This document shows positions 7,381 to 14,501 of a stretch of DNA of 20,065 bases, in pieces. Both the position numbers and the translations under genes were made by a program. How positions within the stretch are numbered: position 1 is the first letter of the stretch; the number at the start of each line of letters is the position of its first letter. Source of the DNA: CAYHKY01 sp964357355 (GTDB taxonomy: Bacteria > Patescibacteriota > Microgenomatia > UBA10105). The notes under the pieces were generated by a model. It was not told where the DNA came from, did not search any database, and saw only the letters and a program-made list of their open reading frames with translations. Location of the stretch: the NCBI GenBank assembly GCA_964357355.1, contig CAYHKY010000023.1:1-20065 (forward strand), written 5' to 3'.

Positions 7381-8106
7381 TTATGGTTTTTTCCAGGTTC
7401 CAAAACCGAAATCTCCCGGATACAAAGTATATTCTGTTTCCCTGTAGTCTTTTTTAACAATTTCTACGAGCTTATTAGCCACCCATTCGGGAGTAAAATA
7501 AGCCCGGCCTTTTTTGTATTCTTCCTTCTTTTTCTCAACAGAAGTACCGGCAAAGTCGGTCAAAGTACTTCCTAAAGTAATTAAACAAAATCGCGGACTT
7601 CTACCTGCAAACTCTTCTGCCAGACTTAAGATAAAACCGCGCAGTGCAAATTTACTTGCGCAATACATACTTCTTCCTTTCATAGGAATAACTCCCGCAC
7701 CAGAACCAATAGTTAAGACTATAGAGTCAGAAGTTTTTTGAAGTAACGGTAATAAATCTTTGATAAATATAAAGGGTGCGGTTACATTGATTGCAATAGA
7801 ACTTTGCCAATCATCATAAGTGGTGTCTGCAAGTGATTTATAAAGTCCGATGCCGGCAGCATTTATCAAAAAATCTATTTTGTCTAATTGATCAGTTAAT
7901 TTTTGCGAAAACGCATGAATTTGAATTGGATCTGAAATATTTACTTCAAAAAATTGATGAGAGGAAGCTAACGATTTATTAAGTTTAATATTATTTCTTC
8001 CGACCAATATTAGTCTGGCTCCCTCACTTTGTAATTTATTTGATATTTCTGAACCGATACCTCCGGTAGCTCCAATAATAACAGCGATTTTACCTTTTAA
8101 GTTCAT
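7381..8106 (-). CDS. Short-chain dehydrogenase/reductase (SDR)
   Basis: This 241-residue NAD(P)-dependent oxidoreductase has a Rossmann fold. The dinucleotide-binding glycine motif is IIGATGGIG (10-18), NAAG is at 82-85, and the catalytic set is S135 in IGSGAG, Y148 and K152 in YCASK. All classical SDR landmarks are present and the length is normal. The substrate is unknown. It is the last gene of a four-gene minus-strand run (peptidase, cupin, GNAT, SDR) and starts 4 bases after the GNAT stop. No Shine-Dalgarno is visible, so coupled translation is likely. Confidence 0.93.
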   Translation of the reverse strand: MNLKGKIAVIIGATGGIGSEISNKLQSEGARLILVGRNNIKLNKSLASSHQFFEVNISDPIQIHAFSQKLTDQLDKIDFLINAAGIGLYKSLADTTYDDWQSSIAINVTAPFIFIKDLLPLLQKTSDSIVLTIGSGAGVIPMKGRSMYCASKFALRGFILSLAEEFAGRSPRFCLITLGSTLTDFAGTSVEKKKEEYKKGRAYFTPEWVANKLVEIVKKDYRETEYTLYPGDFGFGTWKKP

Positions 8107-8110
8107 GACT

Positions 8111-8590
8111 TTATTTAAGCGTTTTATAAAAAGTTACCACCCGTTCGTGAAAACCCCAGCGTTTATAAATACGCAGTGCTTCGTAATTCGTCACGTATGC
8201 ATCTGTTGCGATATGAGTACATCCTTGCAGTTGAAATTCTGTTAATAGTGCTGCAAACAATTTTTTTGCCAGACCCCTTCTTCGGTGTGCATCTACAACA
8301 AATAAATCTTCGATATATCCTTCGCGATTATATACTTTTCGCGGTTTTTCTTTAATTTGTCCGCAAATATATCCGATGAATTTAGCATCTTTTTCCACAA
8401 CAAACGTAATGAAATTGGGATTGGAAATATTTTCAAATGCCGAATTTTTCATTTCTTTACCGGTATTCCGATATTCTTCGAATCGTTGCGCTTCTTGGGA
8501 AAGAATTAGATTTTTATGTTCAACATGAAGTGCGGTAACCAACGGAAGCAGTTTGTCTTTGTCGTTAGCGGTAGCTTTCCTGATTTTCAT
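8111..8590 (-). CDS. GNAT family N-acetyltransferase
   Basis: This 159-residue protein transfers an acetyl group from acetyl-CoA to an amine on an unknown small molecule or protein. Motif A includes IEDLFVVDAHRRRGLAKKLF, with the pyrophosphate-binding R/QxxGxG/A loop at R103-A108 (RRRGLA). Motif B follows (YEALRIYKRWGF, 136-147), and the N-terminal strand reads MKIRKATANDK. Domain content and length are standard. The ATG follows the cupin stop by 2 bases without a Shine-Dalgarno, so translation is probably coupled to it. Confidence 0.92.
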   Translation of the reverse strand: MKIRKATANDKDKLLPLVTALHVEHKNLILSQEAQRFEEYRNTGKEMKNSAFENISNPNFITFVVEKDAKFIGYICGQIKEKPRKVYNREGYIEDLFVVDAHRRRGLAKKLFAALLTEFQLQGCTHIATDAYVTNYEALRIYKRWGFHERVVTFYKTLK

Positions 8591-8592
8591 TC

Positions 8593-9000
8593 TTATTTAT
8601 CAAATTTTTTTCGAGAAATCTCTTGGTTTTCTATGACTAATATGTGGTCATCCGGAGTCCAACCGGGTGTTGAATAAACATAAAACCAGGTTTCTTTCCC
8701 CTGTGCCCAGTGAATATTTCCCGGGGGAATTGTGATACTTTCGGTTTCATTTAGAATAGTTTTTTTATCGCCCATATAGTGAAATAATGTGCCTTTGATA
8801 ATCGTATAAATCTCGGTGAGTTTATTGTGATAATGCGGCCTGATAACATCAACTACGGCAATTGCTATACTTCTTTCGGGATGAAGCGCAGTCGGCTCAA
8901 TTTCGCAGATGATTTCCGTAGTGTGATCTGGTGTATTTAAAATAATCTTTTTTCCCGGATATTTTTTGGATATCTCTGACACGACACGTGTTATATTCAT
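8593..9000 (-). CDS. Single-domain cupin protein
   Basis: This 135-residue protein contains both cupin motifs. Motif 1 is PHYHNKLTEIYTIIKG (55-70), with metal ligands H56, H58 and E63. Motif 2 includes IPPGNIHWAQG (91-101), with H97. It is thus a small metal-binding beta barrel; enzyme or sensor roles are both possible. Its ATG overlaps the stop codon of the S51 peptidase gene in an ATGA arrangement (8997-9000), so the two are translationally coupled. The downstream GNAT gene starts 2 bases after its stop. Confidence 0.85.
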   Translation of the reverse strand: MNITRVVSEISKKYPGKKIILNTPDHTTEIICEIEPTALHPERSIAIAVVDVIRPHYHNKLTEIYTIIKGTLFHYMGDKKTILNETESITIPPGNIHWAQGKETWFYVYSTPGWTPDDHILVIENQEISRKKFDK

Positions 9001-9620
9001 AATATTATTTCTGGTCCAATTCCTACCAATTCAACTTTGTCACCTGTTATCAACAATGCTTGGTCATCAGTCAATATTTTTACCGGATATTTACAGTACT
9101 TTAGAGCTTCTTGAACCAATTTTTTATGTTGGGGTTTATAGTGAGCGAAGATTAAAAAGGGTACTAGGTTCATGGCGGAAAAATTTTCTAATCCAAAGGT
9201 AGACCGTTTTTTCTTTTTCCAAAAAGCGGGTTCAATAGTTGGACAAGCTAGATAAGTTCCGGCGCTCACTCCGATATAAATCACCCCTTTTGGGAGTAAT
9301 TCTTTGACCACGTTAAAAAAACCGCTCTTTTGGGCTTGTTTTAGTAGGTAAAACGGTTGACCTCCTTGAACATATATGATGTCTTTGTCTTTTAATTGCT
9401 TACGTATTTCATCGGATGTTTCCCCTGCCAAATAAATATCTTCAACTTGAAATCCCAATTCTAACATCTTATTTTTATTATCATCAGCATAATTGGTGTT
9501 TTTGATCGGTTTCGTCGCATCCAATATATAGGCTAATTTTAGTTGTTTCGGAGGTTTCGGTAATATTTTCAATATTTCATCTTTTATTTGAAACCCGGCT
9601 GAAGTAAGAAGCAGTTTCAT
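8997..9620 (-). CDS. Peptidase family S51 / PepE-like protein
   Basis: This is a PepE-type serine peptidase with a class-I glutamine-amidotransferase-like fold. PepE itself cleaves Asp-X dipeptides; the substrate here is not known. The nucleophile motif is YIGVSAG, with the serine at residue 119 counting from my start. VQGGQPFYLL (about 84-93) and AHYKPQH (about 159-165) match the family's conserved glycine-rich and histidine regions. I place the start at 9620 (MKLLLTSAGF), giving 207 residues. The frame opens at 9647, but the promoter -10 (9630-9635) falls inside that extension, and the shorter start matches the family opening. It leads the S51-cupin-GNAT-SDR run and is divergent from fic. 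Confidence 0.85.
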   Translation of the reverse strand: MKLLLTSAGFQIKDEILKILPKPPKQLKLAYILDATKPIKNTNYADDNKNKMLELGFQVEDIYLAGETSDEIRKQLKDKDIIYVQGGQPFYLLKQAQKSGFFNVVKELLPKGVIYIGVSAGTYLACPTIEPAFWKKKKRSTFGLENFSAMNLVPFLIFAHYKPQHKKLVQEALKYCKYPVKILTDDQALLITGDKVELVGIGPEIIL

Positions 9621-9629
9621 ATAGGCTCG

Positions 9630-9658
9630 ATTGTAATCAATATTCATTTACATGTAAA
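9630..9658 (-). promoter_or_regulatory. Promoter of the S51 peptidase operon, with 12-bp palindrome
   Basis: On the minus strand, -35 TTTACA (9653-9658), a 17-base spacer and -10 TACAAT (9630-9635) lie 9 bases before the ATG at 9620. This predicts a leader of only about two bases. The -35 is half of a perfect 12-bp palindrome, TTTACATGTAAA (9647-9658), which could be an operator. Confidence 0.65.
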
Positions 9659-9694
9659 ATTAATTGTGTAAGGGCATTTTGAATATATTTTCAT

Positions 9695-9734
9695 ATCTTG
9701 CAACATCTTCTAATATCTTCTAAGATCTTAGAAT
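9695..9734 (+). repeat. Four tandem 10-bp repeats over the fic promoter (putative operator)
   Basis: Four consecutive 10-mers share ATCTT at their start: ATCTTGCAAC, ATCTTCTAAT, ATCTTCTAAG, ATCTTAGAAT. They begin at 9695, 9705, 9715 and 9725 and stop one base before the fic ATG. Within them lies a perfect 16-bp palindrome, TTCTAAGATCTTAGAA (9718-9733). The 10-bp period places each unit on the same face of the helix. A 5' fifth unit (9685-9694) is only weakly similar. Confidence 0.75.
9698..9726 (+). promoter_or_regulatory. fic promoter embedded in the repeats
   Basis: TTGCAA (9698-9703), a 17-base spacer and TAAGAT (9721-9726) form a plausible -35/-10 pair, 9 bases before the ATG at 9736. 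Both hexamers lie inside the tandem-repeat block, so a protein bound there would occlude RNA polymerase. The mRNA would be nearly leaderless. Confidence 0.6.
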
Positions 9735-9735
9735 A

Positions 9736-10716
9736 ATGACTATTCCGCCAAAATATACAATAACTACGCGGATTCAGAACCTATTGCGCAACCTTGATAT
9801 CCTTAAAGTGGCATTTACACTGGTACCGATAAATCCTTTGATAACCAGAAACATCCGCCGAGCGTCACTTCTTAAAAGCTCTATATACTCTGCCCGAATC
9901 GAAGGCAACCCTTTAGAACCATATAACATTTCCGAACACTCACTTATTCATCCTACAACGCTTAGCAAACGTGAAATTACTAATATTGCCAGAGCGCTTA
10001 ATTTTATTGATCGTGAGTCACCAAAGCGTCTTTCGTTGGAATACTTAAAAAAACTTCACGCAATAGTGCTTGAAAAAATTTCGTCTGATACCGGACAATT
10101 TCGAACTGAGGTTTCAGCAATTTTTAATGAAGGTGGAGTCGCTATCTATATGACCCCGCCTCCACAGAAAATCGAAGAACTTATAAATAAATGGTATAGC
10201 TGGTGCAATACTTCTGGTGAACCTGGACCTGTCAAAGCCGCCCTCGCCCACTTTTGGTTTGAAAAGATTCATCCATTCTTGGATGGCAATGGACGGGTAG
10301 GTCGGCTTGTCATCACTTATATTCTTAAACAATCAGGATATGATTTTGGAGGACTGATCACTTTTGAAGAATATTTGGATGAACACCGGCAAACATATTA
10401 TGATGAGTTAAACTCATCTGGACAAGATATAACCTCTTTTGTAGAATTTTTTTTGGAAAGTATCGCATCTCAAGCTCAACTTCTGATTGAACAGATTAAA
10501 AATCCTTTACCACAAATGCAGAGCAATCTCCTTCCCAGACGCCAGGAAATCCTCGATACGATCCGGGATCACACCATGGTCTCATTTGATATGCTCTGGC
10601 GCCGGTTTCAGAGAGTCCCTAAAAGTACACTTCACAATGATCTTAAACAACTCATGAAAGCAGGACTCATCAAAAAATTGGGAACTACCCGCGGTGTCGT
10701 TTACACACAGTCTTAG
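9736..10716 (+). CDS. Fic family AMPylator-like protein with N-terminal inhibitory motif and C-terminal winged helix
   Basis: Fic enzymes usually transfer AMP from ATP to a hydroxyl on a target protein. The 326-residue protein has three parts. The N-terminal helix carries the inhibitory motif SARIEG at 52-57 (S/TxxxEG/N), so this is a class II, self-inhibited Fic. The Fic core has HPFLDGNGRVGR at 179-190, complete with catalytic H179, D183, N185 and both arginines. The flap region is around 133-142 (GGVAIYMTPP). A C-terminal segment at about 265-326 looks like a winged HTH (LPRRQEILDTIRDHTMVSF ... LKQLMKAGLIKKLG). Together with the repeat-covered promoter, the HTH suggests autoregulation, which is inference. 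Targets are unknown. It converges with the SET-domain gene 9 bases downstream. Confidence 0.94.
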   Translation: MTIPPKYTITTRIQNLLRNLDILKVAFTLVPINPLITRNIRRASLLKSSIYSARIEGNPLEPYNISEHSLIHPTTLSKREITNIARALNFIDRESPKRLSLEYLKKLHAIVLEKISSDTGQFRTEVSAIFNEGGVAIYMTPPPQKIEELINKWYSWCNTSGEPGPVKAALAHFWFEKIHPFLDGNGRVGRLVITYILKQSGYDFGGLITFEEYLDEHRQTYYDELNSSGQDITSFVEFFLESIASQAQLLIEQIKNPLPQMQSNLLPRRQEILDTIRDHTMVSFDMLWRRFQRVPKSTLHNDLKQLMKAGLIKKLGTTRGVVYTQS

Positions 10717-10725
10717 TCGTCACAT

Positions 10726-11214
10726 TTAACAGTGTTTTTTAATATATTCTTTCACCCAACTTGGCAAGTGTCCCCGGTATACTTTTTGGAATATAGGATC
10801 TAAACATTCATCAGGTTTGATTATTTTTCGGCAATTTACAGCTCCGCAGTGACAATCCCAGTTTGACCGGAATTTGGCATCAATTTCTGCCGTTGCATGA
10901 TCATAGGTAACTTCATCACCGGCTTGAATATCCTGTCTGGCAATCAATATCTCGTCACCTTTCCACCAGGTGTTGGGATCGCAAGAGTGGTTCATATATT
11001 CGCTGCCGTCAGAAACAATAATAAATTTCCCCTTATATTCATATGCCAAATTTTGTCTATCCGGTGGTAGTTGCTGTAATTCATAAAGCGTCAGTAATTT
11101 TTCATTTGAGTCCAGTTTCCAAACCACCGTATCTATAGGTATAAAGGCTGTAGCATACAAACCAGTTCCCTGAATTTTACTGTAAGTCATCACTTTTATT
11201 GATGGATGTAACAT
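10726..11214 (-). CDS. SET-domain protein (putative lysine methyltransferase)
   Basis: SET enzymes transfer methyl from S-adenosylmethionine to protein lysines. In this 162-residue protein the opening GTGLYAT is at 16-22. The core motif NHSCDPN is at 75-81, GDEVTYDHAT is at 99-108 (catalytic tyrosine position Y104), and a post-SET zinc-binding CxCxxxxC is at C121, C123 and C128. The canonical DY near the active site reads DH, a common type of variation in bacterial SET proteins. It lies 41 bases downstream of alaS on the same strand. Unlike most first genes here it has a good Shine-Dalgarno, AGGGAG (11220-11225), 5 bases from the ATG, consistent with an internal operon gene. The target protein is unknown; ribosomal or surface proteins are possibilities only. 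Confidence 0.9.
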   Translation of the reverse strand: MLHPSIKVMTYSKIQGTGLYATAFIPIDTVVWKLDSNEKLLTLYELQQLPPDRQNLAYEYKGKFIIVSDGSEYMNHSCDPNTWWKGDEILIARQDIQAGDEVTYDHATAEIDAKFRSNWDCHCGAVNCRKIIKPDECLDPIFQKVYRGHLPSWVKEYIKKHC

Positions 11215-11226
11215 ATCTTCTCCCTA

Positions 11227-11255
11227 ACACACCGGGTGTGTAACAGCTTCACACA
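11227..11255 (-). promoter_or_regulatory. Mutually exclusive GU/AC stems between alaS and the SET gene
   Basis: Read on the transcribed (minus) strand, TGTGTG (11250-11255), ACACAC (11236-11241) and GTGTGT (11227-11232) lie in series. The middle segment can pair with either neighbour: a 6-bp stem with a 3-base loop downstream, or a 5-6-bp stem with a longer loop upstream. No T-run follows, so a terminator is unlikely. An RNA switch in front of the SET ribosome site, or a DNA operator, is possible. Confidence 0.35.
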
Positions 11256-13073
11256 TCAGGAAATGATGGCATAAATTCTTCTAGTTCCCGCACCGAGCGC
11301 CTCTTCTTTGGTAATTTTGAAGTGTCCAAGAACACCGGTGTGGGTAACATGCGGACCACCGCAAATCTCTTTAGAATAGGAACCGATCGAATAAACCTTT
11401 ACTTTTTCCGGATAGCGTTCGCCAAAAAAAGCCAGAGCACCTTCTTTCAACGCATCGTTGTATGTAGATATTTTGAAAGATACTGAAAGATTTTCTTTTA
11501 TTTTCTGATTGACTAATTCTTCAATTTTTTTTATTTCTTCCTCTTTTAGTTTTACCGGATGTGAAAAATCAAAACGCAAACGATCGCTGGTGATATTGCT
11601 GCCTTTTTGTTGCACATGATTCCCAAGTACCGTTCGCAATGATTGATGAAGTAAATGTGTGGTAGTATGCAGTTTCACTACTTCTTCACTGTGATCTGCA
11701 AGGCCTCCTTTGAACATACCGCGGGCTGCAGTTCGTGATTTATCCTGATGGTCTTTGAACGCTTTTTCAAATTTGCCTTTTTCGACATGTTGTCCGCGAA
11801 TACGGGCAATTTCTTCGGTCATCTCCCGGGGAAAACCAAATGTTTCATAGAGTTTGAACGCATTTGTTCCATCAATATTTTTAATCTTTTCAATCTCTCG
11901 GAGACCCTTTTCAAGCGATTTCCCAAACCTCATTGCTTCTTCCTCAAGTAATAATTTTATTTCTCCTGCTTTGTTGACTACTTCCGGATAAGCCTCTTTA
12001 TAAATCTCCGCTACAGGTTCAACTAACTTACCCACATATTTCCAATCTCCAACTAAGCCCAACGATCGTCCATGAAGGAGTGACCTTCTGATCAAGCGTC
12101 GCAGCACATATCCTTGCTGCTTATTTGAGGGTAATACCCCGTCAGCCATCATCATGACAGCGCCTTTAATATGATCGGTAACAATCCGCATCGATCGCGT
12201 AATAGCGGGTTCGTCTTTGTATTTCTTTTTTGAGAGCGTTTCAAGAGTTTCTATCAGCGGTGTGAATAAATCTGTGCGGAATACATCAGGATTATCAATA
12301 CTAGCAGCTACTTGTCTCTCTAGTCCTCCGCCAAAATCTACTACTTTATCAGCAAGCTCTATAAGTGTTCCGCCCGCCTCTTTTTTGTACTGCATGAATA
12401 CTGAATTGGCTATTTCCATGAACCTACCGCAATCACAGTTGGGATGACAGAGTTCATTTTTCCATGGTGAATGTTCATGCAATTGCAACTGACCACCAAA
12501 ATCATAAAACACTTCCGAGTCCGGCCCGCCTGGTTCACCTGGTGGCATATTTTCCGGAATTCCCGCACGGCTCCACCAATTTTTGGTCGCAGGATAAGTA
12601 TGTATCCGTTCTCCTTCTTCAGCATCAATACCTACTCCGGAAAAAATAGTTTTCCAAAGTTCGATTGATACATTGTCTTTGGGAACTGAACTATTTCCTT
12701 CAAACACGCTTACATAAAATCGTTTCGGATCCAATCCCAATTCAGTTGTCAAAAATTCAAATACCCAAGACAATTGCTCTTTTTTAAAGTAGTCACCCAA
12801 GGACCAGTTCCCCAGCATTTCAAAAAAAGTTGTGTGCCTGTTATCTCCGACTTCATCAATGTCTTGAGTCCTGACTGCCTTTTGACTATTTACCAATCTT
12901 TTTCCCAATGGGTGAGGTTCTCCTAAAATATAGGAGATCAGGGGTTGCATTCCAGCTGAGTTAAATAGTGTCGTCGGGTCATTTTCGGGAACCAAAGGAG
13001 CTGATGGGATTTCCTTATGCCCGCGCTTGACAAAGTATTGAATGTATTTAAGCCTCACATCACTTGATTTCAC
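11256..13073 (-). CDS. alaS: Alanyl-tRNA synthetase, short form without C-Ala
   Basis: This enzyme charges tRNA-Ala with alanine and edits mischarged Ser/Gly. Class II catalytic blocks open the 605-residue protein: LFNSAGMQPL at 36-45, RHTTFFEMLGNWS at 79-91, and the glycine-rich motif 3 region around VVDFGGGLERQ. The tRNA-recognition helical domain follows. The editing site is complete, with HTTTH at 469-473 and CGGPH at 571-575. The protein ends at the close of the editing domain. The C-terminal dimerisation/C-Ala region of the usual ~870-residue enzyme is missing, as in other CPR members I recall. The start codon is GTG (13071-13073), with TATAAT 7 bases upstream and no Shine-Dalgarno. The gene is divergent from the gene at 13128 and is followed by the SET gene. 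Confidence 0.97.
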   Translation of the reverse strand: MKSSDVRLKYIQYFVKRGHKEIPSAPLVPENDPTTLFNSAGMQPLISYILGEPHPLGKRLVNSQKAVRTQDIDEVGDNRHTTFFEMLGNWSLGDYFKKEQLSWVFEFLTTELGLDPKRFYVSVFEGNSSVPKDNVSIELWKTIFSGVGIDAEEGERIHTYPATKNWWSRAGIPENMPPGEPGGPDSEVFYDFGGQLQLHEHSPWKNELCHPNCDCGRFMEIANSVFMQYKKEAGGTLIELADKVVDFGGGLERQVAASIDNPDVFRTDLFTPLIETLETLSKKKYKDEPAITRSMRIVTDHIKGAVMMMADGVLPSNKQQGYVLRRLIRRSLLHGRSLGLVGDWKYVGKLVEPVAEIYKEAYPEVVNKAGEIKLLLEEEAMRFGKSLEKGLREIEKIKNIDGTNAFKLYETFGFPREMTEEIARIRGQHVEKGKFEKAFKDHQDKSRTAARGMFKGGLADHSEEVVKLHTTTHLLHQSLRTVLGNHVQQKGSNITSDRLRFDFSHPVKLKEEEIKKIEELVNQKIKENLSVSFKISTYNDALKEGALAFFGERYPEKVKVYSIGSYSKEICGGPHVTHTGVLGHFKITKEEALGAGTRRIYAIIS

Positions 13074-13109
13074 ATTTAGTATTATATACTATACACTATT
13101 CATTGTCCT
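13074..13109 (-). promoter_or_regulatory. alaS promoter, leaderless GTG start
   Basis: On the minus strand, AGGACA (13104-13109), a 17-base spacer and a perfect TATAAT (13081-13086) precede the GTG start by 7 bases. The predicted mRNA begins at the start codon. Confidence 0.65.
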
Positions 13110-13127
13110 GCCAATCTAAAGTCATAT

Positions 13128-13574
13128 ATGCGTATTGAAGAATTTAAAGAAATACCTGAAGGGCCGGAATTCATCTGGGTTCGATATCAATTAGATATGG
13201 GTATAGGAAATGCAAAATTTACTCATGCCAAAATCGCAAACAGTCTTGGTATTTGCGACCCGCAACACCAAGGCAACAAACCAGTTGTGAGTGACGGTGG
13301 AGTCATGAGCTTAGAACCAGATGGAAGTTTTTTTATTAGGGATTATTATACGAAAAGCGCAATCATGTTGCGTGTTTTGCAAGCTGGACAGGATTTAGAT
13401 GATTTTGATGAAAGAATTGACGCGAAACGGCAAGCAAAAATTCTCGAGCGGCGATTGTCAGCACAGCTCATAGCCATCCGGAGTGGTCGTTTAGTTACTA
13501 TCGAGTTACCTGATGAATCCAGAGAACTTTTTTATCCTCAACCAGATATGAGAACCATTTTTTCCACTGAATAA
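13128..13574 (+). CDS. Conserved-looking protein of unknown function
   Basis: I do not recognise this 148-residue protein. It is soluble, with no membrane segment or signal peptide. The first half looks like mixed alpha/beta with many glycines (VVSDGGVMSLEPDGSFFIRD at 54-73). The second half has a charged helix (DDFDERIDAKRQAKILERRL, about 91-110) and ends in short strands. Codon use and composition resemble its neighbours. It is divergent from alaS with a 54-base gap. TCTAAA (13115-13120) lies 7 bases before the ATG and could be a weak leaderless -10; there is no Shine-Dalgarno. The next gene has its own promoter, so this appears monocistronic. Confidence 0.65.
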   Translation: MRIEEFKEIPEGPEFIWVRYQLDMGIGNAKFTHAKIANSLGICDPQHQGNKPVVSDGGVMSLEPDGSFFIRDYYTKSAIMLRVLQAGQDLDDFDERIDAKRQAKILERRLSAQLIAIRSGRLVTIELPDESRELFYPQPDMRTIFSTE

Positions 13575-13617
13575 CTGATACCTCATAATCTTATTACTTC
13601 AATTCATATAAAGTCTG

Positions 13618-13630
13618 TATAATCACCACA
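13618..13630 (+). promoter_or_regulatory. Leaderless promoter of EamA gene 1
   Basis: A perfect TATAAT (13618-13623) is followed by CACCAC and then the ATG at 13630. The -35 is weak (TTACTT at 13594-13599 with an 18-base spacer). Confidence 0.65.
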
Positions 13631-14481
13631 TGCTTTGGTTTTGGCTATCACTTCTTGCAGCCCTGATTTTTAGTGCGTTACCCCTTATGATGCGGATATT
13701 TGCGGTCAATAGTACGGACCAACGCGCTTTTTCTTTTGTTTTCAATTGCTATGCTTCAAGTTTTGCAATTATTTTATATTTAATTGAAACAAGAGGAGTT
13801 CTGACAATCCCAAACAATCTCAGTCCTTTTCAGATTTTGTTGATATTTTTTGCAGCAATATTGTATGGACTGTATGAACGCTTCAATTATAAAGCGCGCA
13901 AACTTGTCGATGCTTCTACATTTGTAATTTTATTTCAGCTTAATCCGGTTATTGCATTTGTTATTTCAGTGACTCTTCTCGGTGAATCTTATACACCGGC
14001 AAAACTCACAGGTATGTTGCTTGTCGTCATAGCTTCAATCTTAGCCATATATGAAAAAGGCCATTTCAAAATGGGGAAACAATTATTTATTCCACTTCTT
14101 ATAATAGTTTTTCTTGCTTTTGCCAATACAATTGACAAACCTGCATCATTTGGCATTCCGACAGGATTTTATAACGTACTGGTTTGGGTTCCGGCAATTC
14201 TTATTGTATTTATTCCAAAAATTTCCTTCGCTGCAATTAAGATTGAGTTGAAAACAGGGAGCTGGAAAGTTGCATTAGCAGCCATTTTAAACGTAATTAG
14301 CTACTATATTTTCATTAAGGCTCTGGCCATTGCGGATGCATCAAAAGTAATTCCCATAACCTCCACCTCTACTGTCCTGGTTGTCCTGGGGGGGATTTTT
14401 CTACTCAATGAGCGTACCAATTTGGGAAAGAAGATCTTTGCCGGATTTTTGGTATTTATAGGTGTTTTGCTTCTAATTTAA
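13630..14481 (+). CDS. EamA/DMT-superfamily transporter
   Basis: This is an integral membrane transporter of the drug/metabolite type. The 283-residue protein has about ten hydrophobic helices arranged as two EamA repeats. The first repeat ends near the LLGESYTPAKLTGMLLVVIAS-type block (about 116-136), and the second ends with the matching LLNERTNLGKKIFAGFLVFIG block (about 257-277). Each is the conserved end-of-repeat signature (helix, acidic residue, then a glycine-rich last helix). The substrate cannot be inferred. It starts exactly at the predicted transcription start, with no Shine-Dalgarno. The promoter of the next gene lies in its last codons. Confidence 0.88.
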   Translation: MLWFWLSLLAALIFSALPLMMRIFAVNSTDQRAFSFVFNCYASSFAIILYLIETRGVLTIPNNLSPFQILLIFFAAILYGLYERFNYKARKLVDASTFVILFQLNPVIAFVISVTLLGESYTPAKLTGMLLVVIASILAIYEKGHFKMGKQLFIPLLIIVFLAFANTIDKPASFGIPTGFYNVLVWVPAILIVFIPKISFAAIKIELKTGSWKVALAAILNVISYYIFIKALAIADASKVIPITSTSTVLVVLGGIFLLNERTNLGKKIFAGFLVFIGVLLLI

Positions 14482-14501
14482 AGCGGTATATAATACAAAC
14501 A
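14467..14501 (+). promoter_or_regulatory. Leaderless promoter of the gene at 14501
   Basis: TTGCTT (14467-14472), a 16-base spacer and TATAAT (14489-14494) are followed by ACAAAC and the ATG at 14501. The promoter overlaps the 3' end of the EamA gene. Confidence 0.65.

Noticed and set aside
10717..10740. Bidirectional terminator between fic and the SET gene
   Set aside because: CAC...GTG before a T-run gives only a three-pair stem, and it overlaps the SET coding end.
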